16,788 nt of DNA, from positions 1-16,788 of the forward strand of contig JARHYY010000139.1 of NCBI GenBank assembly GCA_029258405.1, read 5' to 3'. How positions within the stretch are numbered: the first letter of the stretch is position 1; the number at the start of each line of letters is the position of its first letter. The notes under the pieces are model-generated. The model was given only the letters and a program-made list of their open reading frames with translations. It was not told the origin of the DNA and did not search any database. This stretch comes from Helicobacteraceae bacterium (GTDB lineage: Bacteria > Campylobacterota > Campylobacteria > Campylobacterales > Helicobacteraceae). This document shows, one piece after another, positions 1 through 7,144 of this stretch. Both the position numbers and the translations under genes were made by a program.

Positions 1-2
1 AA

Positions 3-203
3 TTAAGCAAAGCTGTGTATTATGAAATAAGGGAAAAATCTAGTCTTGATTGGAATTTACGCCAAAGTGTAAGAGCAGAGCTAAGAATAGCGGTTAAAAA
101 GATATTGCAAAAGTATGGCTACCCGCCAGATATTCTTAATCTAAGCACAGATAATGCAATAAAACAAGCTGAAAAGATAGCACAGAATTTAGCTTGTTTG
201 TAA
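3..203 (+). CDS. hsdR: Type I restriction enzyme HsdR, C-terminal end (partial)
   Basis: The frame is open from the left edge to a TAA at 201-203, so only the last ~66 codons are seen and the true start lies outside. The visible part reads LDWNLRQSVRAELRIAVKKI, then a KYGYPPDI block, then a helix ending in AEKIAQNLACL. This is the conserved C-terminal signature of HsdR, the ATP-dependent translocase and endonuclease subunit of type I restriction systems (DUF3387-type C-terminal domain). A GTG at 15 is in frame but is not a credible start, because the family homology covers the whole visible stretch. No hsdM or hsdS is seen here; they may lie to the left. Identification rests on family recall of this tail, and whether the full gene is intact cannot be told. 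Confidence 0.75.
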   Translation, partial: LSKAVYYEIREKSSLDWNLRQSVRAELRIAVKKILQKYGYPPDILNLSTDNAIKQAEKIAQNLACL

Positions 204-208
204 ATATA

Positions 209-231
209 GCACTTAATCTATAGAATAGTGC
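209..231. terminator. Weak hairpin between convergent genes
   Basis: GCACT (209-213) pairs with AGTGC (227-231) around a 13-base loop that itself contains the palindrome TCTATAGA. It sits 6 bases after the HsdR stop and ~35 bases beyond the stop of the convergent endonuclease gene. No clear T-run follows on either strand, so terminator function is only an inference from position. Confidence 0.2.
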
Positions 232-265
232 CAAAAAATAGCTACAATAGTAAAGATAGAATCAT

Positions 266-1711
266 TTAAATAAGTTTATTGAAACCATAGTAATTCCGTA
301 AATGAGAAATAGCTTCTGCAAAAATTGGTGGGGAATCAATTTGCAATATTGTTTTGCCATTTTTGGTGAGAACAAAACCTATTTTAGGTATATCTCTTAG
401 GTTGATTTTTGGGAAACACAAGCTTGATATTTCATCTATTTCGCCCCCAAATAAAACTACAGTTCTTATAATTTCATAATCTTTGTAATATTTTTTAATA
501 TATAAATTTTCAAATGCATTATAGTTTTCTAATTCGTCTATACCACATTGAACCTTTATAAATTTTTTGCCTTCAATATTTATTATTTGTGTTCTATCAA
601 AGTCAGCTAAAACTAAATCAGGGATAAAAATTCTAGCGTTTTCATTTCCACTTTTATACTCATCTCTATTGTTATATTTTTCAACCGCCAAATAATCACT
701 TGTGGTTATAAAATAACCTCTTTCACACCCCGCATGATTTTCATAGATTGCCTTTGCTCTTGTAAATTCTTCTACAATCAAGTGTATAAATATCGTGGCA
801 ATTTTCTCGCCTTGTATCTCATAGTGCCAATAGTCTTCTTTAATTTGAGATAGCGGTAATTCAATATCTTTTAGTTTAATGCCTAGAAAATTTGCTATTG
901 CAAAAAATTTATTATCTTTGCCTATTTGATTTTGCAAAAGATTATGCGAGATAACTTCTATATTACCACTAAAGCCTAAAACTCTCATTGTTGCCGAAAT
1001 TAAGCTAATTGCACCTATATTTGGATCATGTGATAAACTACCTGCTTTTTCTAGTTTGCCTGATATTGTGATTTTGTTAGCATTTTTTTCAATGACAATA
1101 GGTGTATTACCTTTTGGCGGTTTTCTCATTGAGTTTTTAAAATCTATAAGCTCATCTATGCTTTTAAATGGTAAGAGCATATAATCATCTAGTGATTTAC
1201 CCAAAATTTGAACCCCAAGAGTGGCTAGGCACTTTGAGCCAAACTCATTTGTTTTACTTGGCAATTTATCCTGCCCTATCCTTATAGAATAGAGCATTAT
1301 CTTTTCTATCTCTTTGTAATATAAATCAATAAACACAAATTTTGAAGCCCTTTGAAAAACACCAGTGTTTCTGCTTTCATAATCGCTTGTTTTTGTTTCT
1401 TCTATCGCATATAATGGATTATCATTGCTTGGATTTGGCTTGTTATCTTGGTAAAAAACTAAAAAATCTATGAAGCTAGAATTGCCTGATACAACAAATA
1501 AAAATATCTCTTTTATAATAGCAGAATGTATGCCCAAGATCTTATATCCAAATTCAAAGTTGCCATTCCTATCTAAGATAGGAACAATAAATAGATTTTG
1601 TTCAACAAAAAATGAAATATTATTATCATCAGCAAACTTTTTGATTATACTACATATAACTTCTCTTTTTGGTCGTTCTTCTGTCAATATCCATAAATTA
1701 CTACTTTTCAA
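266..1711 (-). CDS. Putative type II restriction endonuclease (PD-(D/E)XK type)
   Basis: A 481-residue protein, last gene of a three-gene restriction-modification operon. It has a candidate PD-(D/E)XK nuclease site: D82 in the segment SFIDFLVFY and E105-T-K107 in AIEETKTSDYESRNTGVFQ, about 22 residues apart, followed by a QRASKF helix. This spacing and the two adjacent DNA methyltransferases support a restriction enzyme. I cannot assign a recognition sequence. Having two methyltransferases of different classes fits an asymmetric (for example type IIS) site, but that is inference. The start is TTG at 1711-1709, overlapping the TGA of the upstream methyltransferase (TTGA), which suggests translational coupling; the next in-frame ATG is about 139 codons in, after the nuclease motif. 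The long C-terminal part (~150-481) shows no motif I recognise and may hold DNA recognition. Confidence 0.62.
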   Translation of the reverse strand: MKSSNLWILTEERPKREVICSIIKKFADDNNISFFVEQNLFIVPILDRNGNFEFGYKILGIHSAIIKEIFLFVVSGNSSFIDFLVFYQDNKPNPSNDNPLYAIEETKTSDYESRNTGVFQRASKFVFIDLYYKEIEKIMLYSIRIGQDKLPSKTNEFGSKCLATLGVQILGKSLDDYMLLPFKSIDELIDFKNSMRKPPKGNTPIVIEKNANKITISGKLEKAGSLSHDPNIGAISLISATMRVLGFSGNIEVISHNLLQNQIGKDNKFFAIANFLGIKLKDIELPLSQIKEDYWHYEIQGEKIATIFIHLIVEEFTRAKAIYENHAGCERGYFITTSDYLAVEKYNNRDEYKSGNENARIFIPDLVLADFDRTQIINIEGKKFIKVQCGIDELENYNAFENLYIKKYYKDYEIIRTVVLFGGEIDEISSLCFPKINLRDIPKIGFVLTKNGKTILQIDSPPIFAEAISHLRNYYGFNKLI

Positions 1712-2856
1712 ATATTTTTCTTTCTAAAAATCATAATGTATTGGTGAATTTGGTTTGCCACAAAAGCGTGTGGATAGCCATAAGGGTATAAATTTACATT
1801 TAAATCTACCCAAATTTTCATACCTAGATATCTTAGACTTTTTATTGAATTGAGCTCATTTATAATATCTGCGTGAAGTAAATTTGTATTATCTTTATCA
1901 GGTTGCATATCTTTTGTAAAAACTACTATATGTCCTTTGTCTTTTAGGTATTTTAGGCTATCCTTTATGCTCTCTTTAAATTTTGACAAAAAATCACTCC
2001 ATTGCATATTGCCTAAATCTTCTGTTAAGTTCGTAAAAGGTGTAGGTGAAACATCCTTACCCTTTTTTACTGCTTCTCCTGTTTTATTTCTAGCCATCAT
2101 ATCACCATAAGGTGGGTCGATTAATATTAAAGAAATATTATTATTGTCCAAAATTTTACTCATTTTATTTTTGCTTTTTAGAATCTCTAAGCTATTGCCA
2201 CAAATAAACTTTTGTTCTTTCAGGTTTAAATATTCATTTGCTTGCTTGTAGGTATCTATATAAATTTGATTCAAATCAATACCTATGGCTCTTCTATCAC
2301 ACAAGCTCGCTCCAAGCAGTGTTCCACCAACTCCTGCAAAAAAATCAAGTACAAGTTCATTTTCTTTGGTAAAAAACTTGATTATATCTCGCATGAGTTG
2401 TGGGGGTTTTGGGGATGGATGTATTTTTCTTATGTGATGAGCAAAACTATCTTCACCATTTGTTGAATATTTTGTTGAAATAATGGAATTTAAAAAGTAT
2501 GTCCATTCGCCACCACTTAAATCATTGAGTTTGTTTTGTAAGCTATATTTTTTACCATTGCTCACGATGATTACATTTTTATTTTTGCCTAAAAAATAGG
2601 CGTTTTCTATATCGTTTTTTACCCAGTTTGGTAAATCTTTTATTTGCTTAGCACTAAATTCTTTTGTTACTTTAAATTTAGTTTTGTTTTCATCATTTTT
2701 AATGATTCTATTTTTGTTTTGCTGTTCTTTAATTTTTGCTTGAATACTATCTTTAACCAACTTTTCAATATCTTTTAGAATTTCATCACAGTTTTGTATA
2801 TTTTTCTTTTTCAATGCTTTTATGATGGAGCTTTCATCAATATAACTAAAACTCAT
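1708..2856 (-). CDS. DNA methyltransferase (FxGxG then DPPY; N6-adenine or N4-cytosine)
   Basis: A 382-residue AdoMet-dependent DNA methyltransferase. Motif X-like HPSPKPPQLM (146-155) is followed by the AdoMet-binding DFFAGVGGT (171-179), an acidic IGIDLNQ (191-197), and catalytic DPPY (247-250). DPPY is most usual for adenine-N6 methylation, though N4-cytosine enzymes of the same fold cannot be excluded. The order X-I-IV differs from the usual beta-class order (IV...X-I), so it is a permuted relative. The first ~140 residues are charged and helical and may contain target recognition. The ATG at 2856 has GAAGG about 12 bases upstream and lies 15 bases after the D12 methyltransferase stop. 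Its own stop overlaps the endonuclease TTG start. Presumed role: protect one strand or one half of the site cut by the endonuclease. Confidence 0.8.
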   Translation of the reverse strand: MSFSYIDESSIIKALKKKNIQNCDEILKDIEKLVKDSIQAKIKEQQNKNRIIKNDENKTKFKVTKEFSAKQIKDLPNWVKNDIENAYFLGKNKNVIIVSNGKKYSLQNKLNDLSGGEWTYFLNSIISTKYSTNGEDSFAHHIRKIHPSPKPPQLMRDIIKFFTKENELVLDFFAGVGGTLLGASLCDRRAIGIDLNQIYIDTYKQANEYLNLKEQKFICGNSLEILKSKNKMSKILDNNNISLILIDPPYGDMMARNKTGEAVKKGKDVSPTPFTNLTEDLGNMQWSDFLSKFKESIKDSLKYLKDKGHIVVFTKDMQPDKDNTNLLHADIINELNSIKSLRYLGMKIWVDLNVNLYPYGYPHAFVANQIHQYIMIFRKKNI

Positions 2857-2871
2857 ATGAAGCGCACCTTC

Positions 2872-3891
2872 TCATTGTTTTTCTATATAAAAAAGTAGTT
2901 CATTAACTTCATCTTTTGTGTTTTTGTTGTTCTTGTATCGCCTATAAGGAATTTTTTCGCACTTATAAGATGATCTTTTCGCATATTTTTTTAAGATATG
3001 CTCTATTTCATTTTTACTAATGATTCCCTCACTGTTGTAACTTAAAATTATATATTTAAAATTTGCCTTACTAATTAAATTTTCTAACTCCAATCTAGCT
3101 TTATTTTTTACACAAAAATTTGATTTCAGATCGCTATATTCTCGTATTCCTGTTACACCATTTATTTTTGGATTATCATATCTTGCGATAGTTTCAAGTA
3201 TATGATAGTTTGGTGCATATTGCCTTGAATTATATGGTGGGTCTATATATAAGACATCGCCGCTTATCTTATCAATCAAATAGTTGCTATTTTCATTAAA
3301 ACATAAATTATCGGTTTTTTTTGAGTCATCAATGTTTAGGCGAGATAAGGTTAATGGCTTTAAACTTCTTTTATCCCAAATTTTAAGATATGCTCCATAA
3401 GTTCCTGTGGTATTAGACACAAGCGAAACTGCCTCTATTAACGAAGCAAGTAAATAAAAATACTCATTTTGATTTATCGTATCATCGCATAAAAGTTGTT
3501 GTAATGCCTGCCTTATGTAATCAATTTTTAGTGCATTTTCGTTGCTAAAATAAGATCTTTGACAATTTTCATTTGGCGAATAGTTTTCATAAACAAAAGG
3601 ATTGCTTTGTATGTTATATGGCTTTATTGTGCTATTAAAATAATCAATGGGGTGTAAATTAAATCTCTTTTTAAATTCTAAAAATTTAGGCTCTTTACTT
3701 AGTCCTAAATATGCTTTTTGTAATACAAAGGAAAAATATAAAATATCATTTGAAATAAGCTTATGGGTTCGCTTAAAATACTTACCAACACTAGCTGTTC
3801 CTGCAAAAATATCACAAATGCTTTCGGTATCTACTGGAACGAAGCTTGAAATTTTATCAAGCAAAAGTATTTTTGAGCCAATATATCTCAT
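2872..3891 (-). CDS. D12-class DNA adenine-N6 methyltransferase
   Basis: A 339-residue Dam/FokI-type (D12, alpha-class) adenine methyltransferase. It begins with the family start MRYIGSK, has AdoMet motif DIFAGTASVG (27-36) and catalytic DPPYNSRQYAPNYHILET beginning at 217. The NSRQYAPNYH extension after DPPY is like the FokI methyltransferase group. An in-frame ATG at 3945 would add 18 residues, but I chose 3891 because homologues begin at MRYIGSK and AAGGA sits 9-10 bases upstream. It is the first large gene of the R-M operon, 15 bases ahead of the second methyltransferase. The pairing of a D12 enzyme with a different methyltransferase implies that the two strands of an asymmetric site are methylated separately (inference). 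Confidence 0.88.
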   Translation of the reverse strand: MRYIGSKILLLDKISSFVPVDTESICDIFAGTASVGKYFKRTHKLISNDILYFSFVLQKAYLGLSKEPKFLEFKKRFNLHPIDYFNSTIKPYNIQSNPFVYENYSPNENCQRSYFSNENALKIDYIRQALQQLLCDDTINQNEYFYLLASLIEAVSLVSNTTGTYGAYLKIWDKRSLKPLTLSRLNIDDSKKTDNLCFNENSNYLIDKISGDVLYIDPPYNSRQYAPNYHILETIARYDNPKINGVTGIREYSDLKSNFCVKNKARLELENLISKANFKYIILSYNSEGIISKNEIEHILKKYAKRSSYKCEKIPYRRYKNNKNTKDEVNELLFYIEKQ

Positions 3892-4018
3892 AATATATAT
3901 TCCTTTGTTTAACTTTTTCTCGTTGCCAAGACTTAACAGTTTCAATCATATCATATTCTTAGCGACAACATATTAAAGACTGCTTTCATTACAATAGGCT
4001 TATTTGTTTCTTTTTAAG

Positions 4019-4144
4019 CTATTTTATGTAAGTTCGCTTCAAAATTCCAAGTTTATTTGCCATTTTTTCTTTTTTGGTGATATTTTGAAGTTCTTTGGCT
4101 TCAATGAGCTTATAAATTTTATAAATAATTTGTGTTAATTTCAC
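4019..4144 (-). CDS. 41-residue helix-turn-helix-like protein, possible R-M controller (maybe truncated)
   Basis: An ORF of 41 residues starting at GTG 4144-4142 with AGGGA 7 bases upstream, ending at TAG 4021-4019. The protein has a charged helix (IYKIYKLIEAKELQNIT) and then KEKMANKLGILKRTYIK, which reads like an XRE/Cro-type helix-turn-helix (MA-x-KLGI-x-xRTYI). It is co-oriented with the R-M operon 127 bases upstream of the first methyltransferase, where controller (C) proteins often lie. The frame continues after TAG for LKKKQISLL and then TAA. Since HTH proteins usually carry a Tyr plus a short tail at that point, the TAG could be a nonsense mutation of a longer protein. No homology was confirmed; the HTH call is pattern recognition. 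Confidence 0.45.
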   Translation of the reverse strand: MKLTQIIYKIYKLIEAKELQNITKKEKMANKLGILKRTYIK

Positions 4145-4158
4145 TATATATCCCTAAG

Positions 4159-4178
4159 ATTATACATTATAAATTATA
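4159..4178 (-). promoter_or_regulatory. Candidate promoter for the R-M operon
   Basis: Two TATAAT hexamers on the - strand, 4178-4173 and 4164-4159. The distal one would start transcription near 4166, giving a ~22-base leader carrying the AGGGA ribosome site of the HTH ORF. The proximal one would start almost on that site. No convincing -35 is visible, as is common in Campylobacterota. In such AT-rich DNA the match alone is weak; position is the main support. Confidence 0.4.
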
Positions 4179-4310
4179 GAAAATCCATAATTTTAAACTT
4201 TATTATATTTGAATACAGGTGTTTTAGCTTTTCTCCTTAATGCATTTATATATTATGCGAACATTACAAAATAAACAATATGCACAAAAAGGAAATTAAA
4301 TGGCATAACA

Positions 4311-4445
4311 ATGAACAACCAAGAAGGTATGCGTCATTTTCAATATCCACATATTGCCATAGCAACATTAAAAAAACTTTTAAATGATGAATTACAAATA
4401 CGCCTTCAAAAAGAGCTTACAAGTAAAAGTTTATATGAAAAGCTT
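4311..4445 (+). pseudogene. Fragment of a type I HsdR gene
   Basis: The frame encodes EGMRHFQYPHIAIATLKKLL followed by NDELQIRLQKELTSKSLYEKL (about residues 5-45 of the local frame). This closely resembles the internal HsdR segment with the GM+xF-YP-I pattern and the LKxLLND helix, which normally lies roughly 150 or more residues before the KYGYPPD tail. Similarity ends abruptly after YEKL, and no HsdR sequence continues in any + frame I read. A neighbouring frame from ATG 4280 reads KEIKWHNNEQ up to this point, so the homology may begin earlier with a frameshift. It has the same orientation as the HsdR tail at the left edge but lies downstream of it, so it is not the missing upstream half of that gene split by an insertion. 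It looks like a relic of a second or duplicated hsdR. Confidence 0.5.
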
Positions 4446-4787
4446 TGCCAGATTTTACCATTACCTCCACCCGCCTTTTTATGCTCCATCAAGGGCTTGC
4501 TTTAGCTCACTACAAGAGCTTTGTGTTCATGCCTTTGCACTCAATAAGCAGCCTGTGTCATCAGTTTATGCTACTCCTTATCTTTTTATCTCAATGTGTT
4601 TTATGAATCTTACTTTATCCATATATCTTAGTTTCGCCCGAGTATATGAGTCTCTATAACACCATATATTTCATATTCTTATTTATTCATTATGCTCTTA
4701 TATGTTAGTATTGTTTATATCTTTTTACTCTTATATATTTACGCACTTTATGAGTGTTGTTATATATTCTTAGGATTTATACATTTT
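4446..4787. other. Gene-poor, AT-rich interval; no supported gene
   Basis: Short open frames on both strands (for example 4384-4659 on +) lack a convincing ribosome site and recognisable motifs. I see no tRNA-like or CRISPR-like structure. The DNA just after the HsdR fragment is probably decayed sequence. Confidence 0.5.
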
Positions 4788-4808
4788 AAAGCATTTGTTC
4801 CATGCTTT
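4788..4808. repeat. Hairpin abutting the dispersed repeat
   Basis: AAAGCAT (4788-4794) and ATGCTTT (4802-4808) form a perfect 7-bp stem with a 7-base loop, followed by further T on the + strand. It ends one base before the repeat copy at 4810-4912. It could be a bidirectional terminator or the terminal hairpin of the repeat element. Confidence 0.4.
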
Positions 4809-4809
4809 T

Positions 4810-4912
4810 GCTTGAACTTGCTTTTACAATAAGCTTATAATATAACTTTATATAGTGGAGTATTAAATAAATTCCTTTAAGGCCACCCTATCATTTAAAT
4901 TTTTAGAATTTA
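4810..4912 (-). repeat. Dispersed repeat, copy 1 (inverted relative to copy 2)
   Basis: Read on the - strand (4912 down to 4810), this matches 16688-16788 of the + strand. The last 48 bases (4857-4810 against 16741-16788) align without gaps at 44/48, with the first 26 identical. The rest aligns with three short gaps. By hand I count about 15 transitions and one transversion in all. Weaker similarity may continue to ~4975, where AAAGCAC, a C5 run, GCAA and TACTATA occur in the same order as upstream of copy 2. No reading frame is conserved, so this appears to be a non-coding repeat. Confidence 0.7.
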
Positions 4913-5333
4913 TAGTGAGATATAGTATTGTAAATTTGCAGTTAAAATCAAAGTGGGGGATTTTGTTCAAAGTGCTTTGGTGTGGTTATCTGGTAGGTTT
5001 TTTAAAATCAAAATGATGCTTTAAGTTTTACAATGTAAAAATATATTTTACTCAATCTCACTATTCATGCACTTAGGTATTTATAGGTGAGTAAGTCGCA
5101 CTATGATGCCTATATAATGCAACATCAATATATACCTCACAATAAAACATTCTTTGAGTTTTGTTTTCTTTAATGCTGAATATTTATGCCTTTGTGTATA
5201 TTTATGTCTAATTTTTAGGCTTTTGTATTGATTAGAGATAAACCAATCTCATTTGATATTTTGTGTGTGAGCTGTAGTGGCTCTCATTGCCTTCATGATT
5301 ACTTTAAGCTTGTGTTGCAAATGAAGTTTATGC
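4913..5333. other. Gene-poor interval; nothing coding supported
   Basis: About 420 bases of AT-rich DNA before the lipoprotein promoter. AAAATCAAA occurs twice (around 4944 and 5004), and the first 60 bases may belong to an extended form of the repeat. I see no gene, tRNA or array here. Confidence 0.5.
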
Positions 5334-5339
5334 TATAAT
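5334..5339 (+). promoter_or_regulatory. Extended -10 promoter of the lipoprotein gene
   Basis: TATGCTATAAT contains a perfect TATAAT with the TGn extension one base upstream, predicting a start near 5346 and a ~26-base leader that carries AAGGAG. An upstream TTGCAA (5315-5320) is too close (13 bases) to act as a standard -35; the extended -10 type does not need one. Confidence 0.6.
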
Positions 5340-5371
5340 TATTATATAAATTTTAACTTAAGGAGTAAAAA

Positions 5372-5701
5372 GTGAAGAAAAAGATTGTTTTTATTGTTCT
5401 GCTTGGTATCTTAAGTATAGGTTGTGTAGATAGCCAGATTAAACCTTACAAAAATGAGGTATGTGTCGCTGATATTTCCATTTTCACAGGCGTAGAACCC
5501 CCTTGCAAAGAAGGACAAGTCTTTTCCTTTCTTCCACAACGATGGGGCAATGAACAAAATCCTATTCTCGTTTCAACATATTTTTGCGACTTTAATTTTC
5601 CCATAGTTCAAAATAAAGCAGGTGTAACTTGTGTATATAAACGCAGATTTAATATCGAAGATGAAGTTGAAAAAACTAAAGAAAGCAATTCTAGTAAATA
5701 G
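5372..5701 (+). CDS. Small predicted lipoprotein, function unknown
   Basis: A 109-residue protein starting at GTG with AAGGAG 7-8 bases upstream. The N-terminus is a classic lipoprotein signal: MKKK, a hydrophobic stretch, then lipobox LSIGC with the acylated Cys at 18. The mature part has four more cysteines (C32, C45, C72, C87), which could form two disulfides in the periplasm, and a charged, probably disordered tail (EDEVEKTKESNSSK). No enzymatic motif is visible and I do not recognise the family. It is a single-gene unit, convergent with ureH, with its own promoter. Nothing ties it to urease except position. Confidence 0.75.
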   Translation: MKKKIVFIVLLGILSIGCVDSQIKPYKNEVCVADISIFTGVEPPCKEGQVFSFLPQRWGNEQNPILVSTYFCDFNFPIVQNKAGVTCVYKRRFNIEDEVEKTKESNSSK

Positions 5702-5732
5702 AGCGTTATGCCTAAACACTAATTTAATATTT

Positions 5733-5756
5733 AATTATAAAGCACCTCTTATAATT
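5733..5756. terminator. Possible bidirectional terminator between lipoprotein gene and ureH
   Basis: AATTATAA (5733-5740) and TTATAATT (5749-5756) form a perfect 8-bp inverted repeat around an 8-base loop, directly after the ureH stop and ~30 bases after the lipoprotein stop. The stem has only A-T pairs, so it would be weak. Confidence 0.35.
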
Positions 5757-6521
5757 TTACTCATGCCACAGAATTATTTCATCAAGAATTTTAAGTAATT
5801 CTTCAGCTCCATACCATAGTGCTTTAATAATGACTAAATCGCCATTCATACTTATTCCTATATTACATGGATAATTCATAACTTTTTCTTTTAGCTTTTC
5901 AAGTTCTAATGTCTTGTTATATATTATAAGATGTAAATAATGCGTATATTCACTAAAAAAGCAATAATTTTTTAAATCCATAATTTCTGGTTGTAAATTC
6001 ATATTATCATAAAATATTAATTGATCATTTTTGTAAATATTTATTGTTTGCTGTAATTGTTTGAAAGCAAAAATCTCACCTCTTGCCACTCTGCCTGCAC
6101 AAAGAATCTCGCTATAATATAATATTGAATTATCTTGCAAAAAAATAGAAACTTTACTTTTGAAGTTTGAGTGTGCAAATGGAATAAGGGGCATAGGCAT
6201 ATACTGCAAAAGTGCATCATATCCTACATGGATAATCATGTTTTTTGAGGCAAATCCTTCTTGTGTATTATGTATCTTTTCATAGCTTTGGGAAGTTATC
6301 TTGAGCTTACTACCTCTTTGTATATTAAGCATTATTTCTTGCTTATCATCTTTCATAAGTCCAGCAGATACATTCAAAAGCATGATATGAGCGGTAGAAT
6401 CAATATAGAAAGGTTGAATGATCTTCAATGGCGGAGTAAAAAACATAGAATCTATAACTGTCTTTCCATTAATGCCTTTTTTTACACAAAGCTTTAAGGT
6501 ACTCTCTTGTGCAAAATTCAA
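5757..6521 (-). CDS. ureH: Urease accessory protein UreH (UreD family)
   Basis: A 254-residue UreD/UreH protein, the scaffold that docks UreF and UreG onto apo-urease and helps pass nickel to the active site in the cytoplasm. Conserved segments matching H. pylori UreH as I recall it include FFTPPLKI, SAGLMKDDKQ, LKITSQSYEKIHNTQEGFAS, YSEILCAGRVARGE and EYTHYLHL. The start is TTG at 6521-6519 inside the ureG stop (TTGA, 4-base overlap). The reading MNFAQES from this TTG matches the family N-terminus, so TTG is preferred over internal starts. Last gene of the urease operon. Confidence 0.93.
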   Translation of the reverse strand: MNFAQESTLKLCVKKGINGKTVIDSMFFTPPLKIIQPFYIDSTAHIMLLNVSAGLMKDDKQEIMLNIQRGSKLKITSQSYEKIHNTQEGFASKNMIIHVGYDALLQYMPMPLIPFAHSNFKSKVSIFLQDNSILYYSEILCAGRVARGEIFAFKQLQQTINIYKNDQLIFYDNMNLQPEIMDLKNYCFFSEYTHYLHLIIYNKTLELEKLKEKVMNYPCNIGISMNGDLVIIKALWYGAEELLKILDEIILWHE

Positions 6522-7123
6522 GAGATATACTCCAAAAGTGCATATTTCTTAATCCACTCCATCACATCATGAAGCCCAACTTTATCACGAATATTTGTAA
6601 AAATAAAAGGCTTATCACCACGCATTTTTTTAGAATCTTGTTCCATAACTGTCAAATTTGCACCGACATATTCTGCTAAATCAATTTTATTAATAATAAG
6701 CAAGTCTGAACGAGTGATGCCTGGACCTCCTTTTCTTGGAATCTTATCTCCACCAGAAACATCAATAACAAAAAATGTAAAATCGGCTAATTCTGGGCTA
6801 AAGGTCGCTGAGAGATTATCCCCGCCGCTTTCAATAAAGAGTATCTCAATATCTGGAAATCTATACAACATCTCTTCAACTGCTTCAAGATTCATAGAAG
6901 CATCTTCACGGATAGCTGTATGAGGGCAACCACCTGTTTCTACACCAATAATTCGTTCTCTTGGTAGCACAGAGTTTTTGCACATAAAGTTTGCATCTTC
7001 TTTGGTATAAATATCATTTGTTATAACACCAAGTGAATAATGCTTGCTCATAAGCCTTGTAAGACCTTCAATGAGTGCTGTTTTACCGCTCCCTACTGGA
7101 CCACAAACACCGATTTTTACCAT
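6518..7123 (-). CDS. ureG: Urease accessory GTPase UreG
   Basis: A 201-residue SIMIBI GTPase that powers nickel delivery to urease. The P-loop GPVGSGKT is at 8-15, the nickel-binding Cys-Pro-His motif at 66-68 (GGCPHTAIRED), the ESGGDN switch near 98-103, and the guanine-specificity motif NKID at 145-148. All known key residues are present. ATG at 7123 has AAGGAT upstream; the gene begins 21 bases after ureF. Expected partners are UreE, which hands over nickel, and the UreF-UreH complex. Confidence 0.97.
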   Translation of the reverse strand: MVKIGVCGPVGSGKTALIEGLTRLMSKHYSLGVITNDIYTKEDANFMCKNSVLPRERIIGVETGGCPHTAIREDASMNLEAVEEMLYRFPDIEILFIESGGDNLSATFSPELADFTFFVIDVSGGDKIPRKGGPGITRSDLLIINKIDLAEYVGANLTVMEQDSKKMRGDKPFIFTNIRDKVGLHDVMEWIKKYALLEYIS

Positions 7124-7144
7124 ATCTATCCTTTTTGGTTATTA

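Noticed and set aside
3892..3945. 18-residue N-terminal extension of the D12 methyltransferase
   Set aside because: Family proteins begin at MRYIGSK, and the AAGGA upstream of 3891 supports the shorter form.
4425..4510. Short - strand frame beginning MEHKKAGGGNGKIW
   Set aside because: Fewer than 30 codons, no clear ribosome site, and it lies opposite the end of the HsdR relic; most likely chance.
4384..4659. 91-codon + strand frame after the HsdR fragment
   Set aside because: It overlaps the HsdR-like frame in another phase, has no ribosome site, and the product shows no recognisable pattern.
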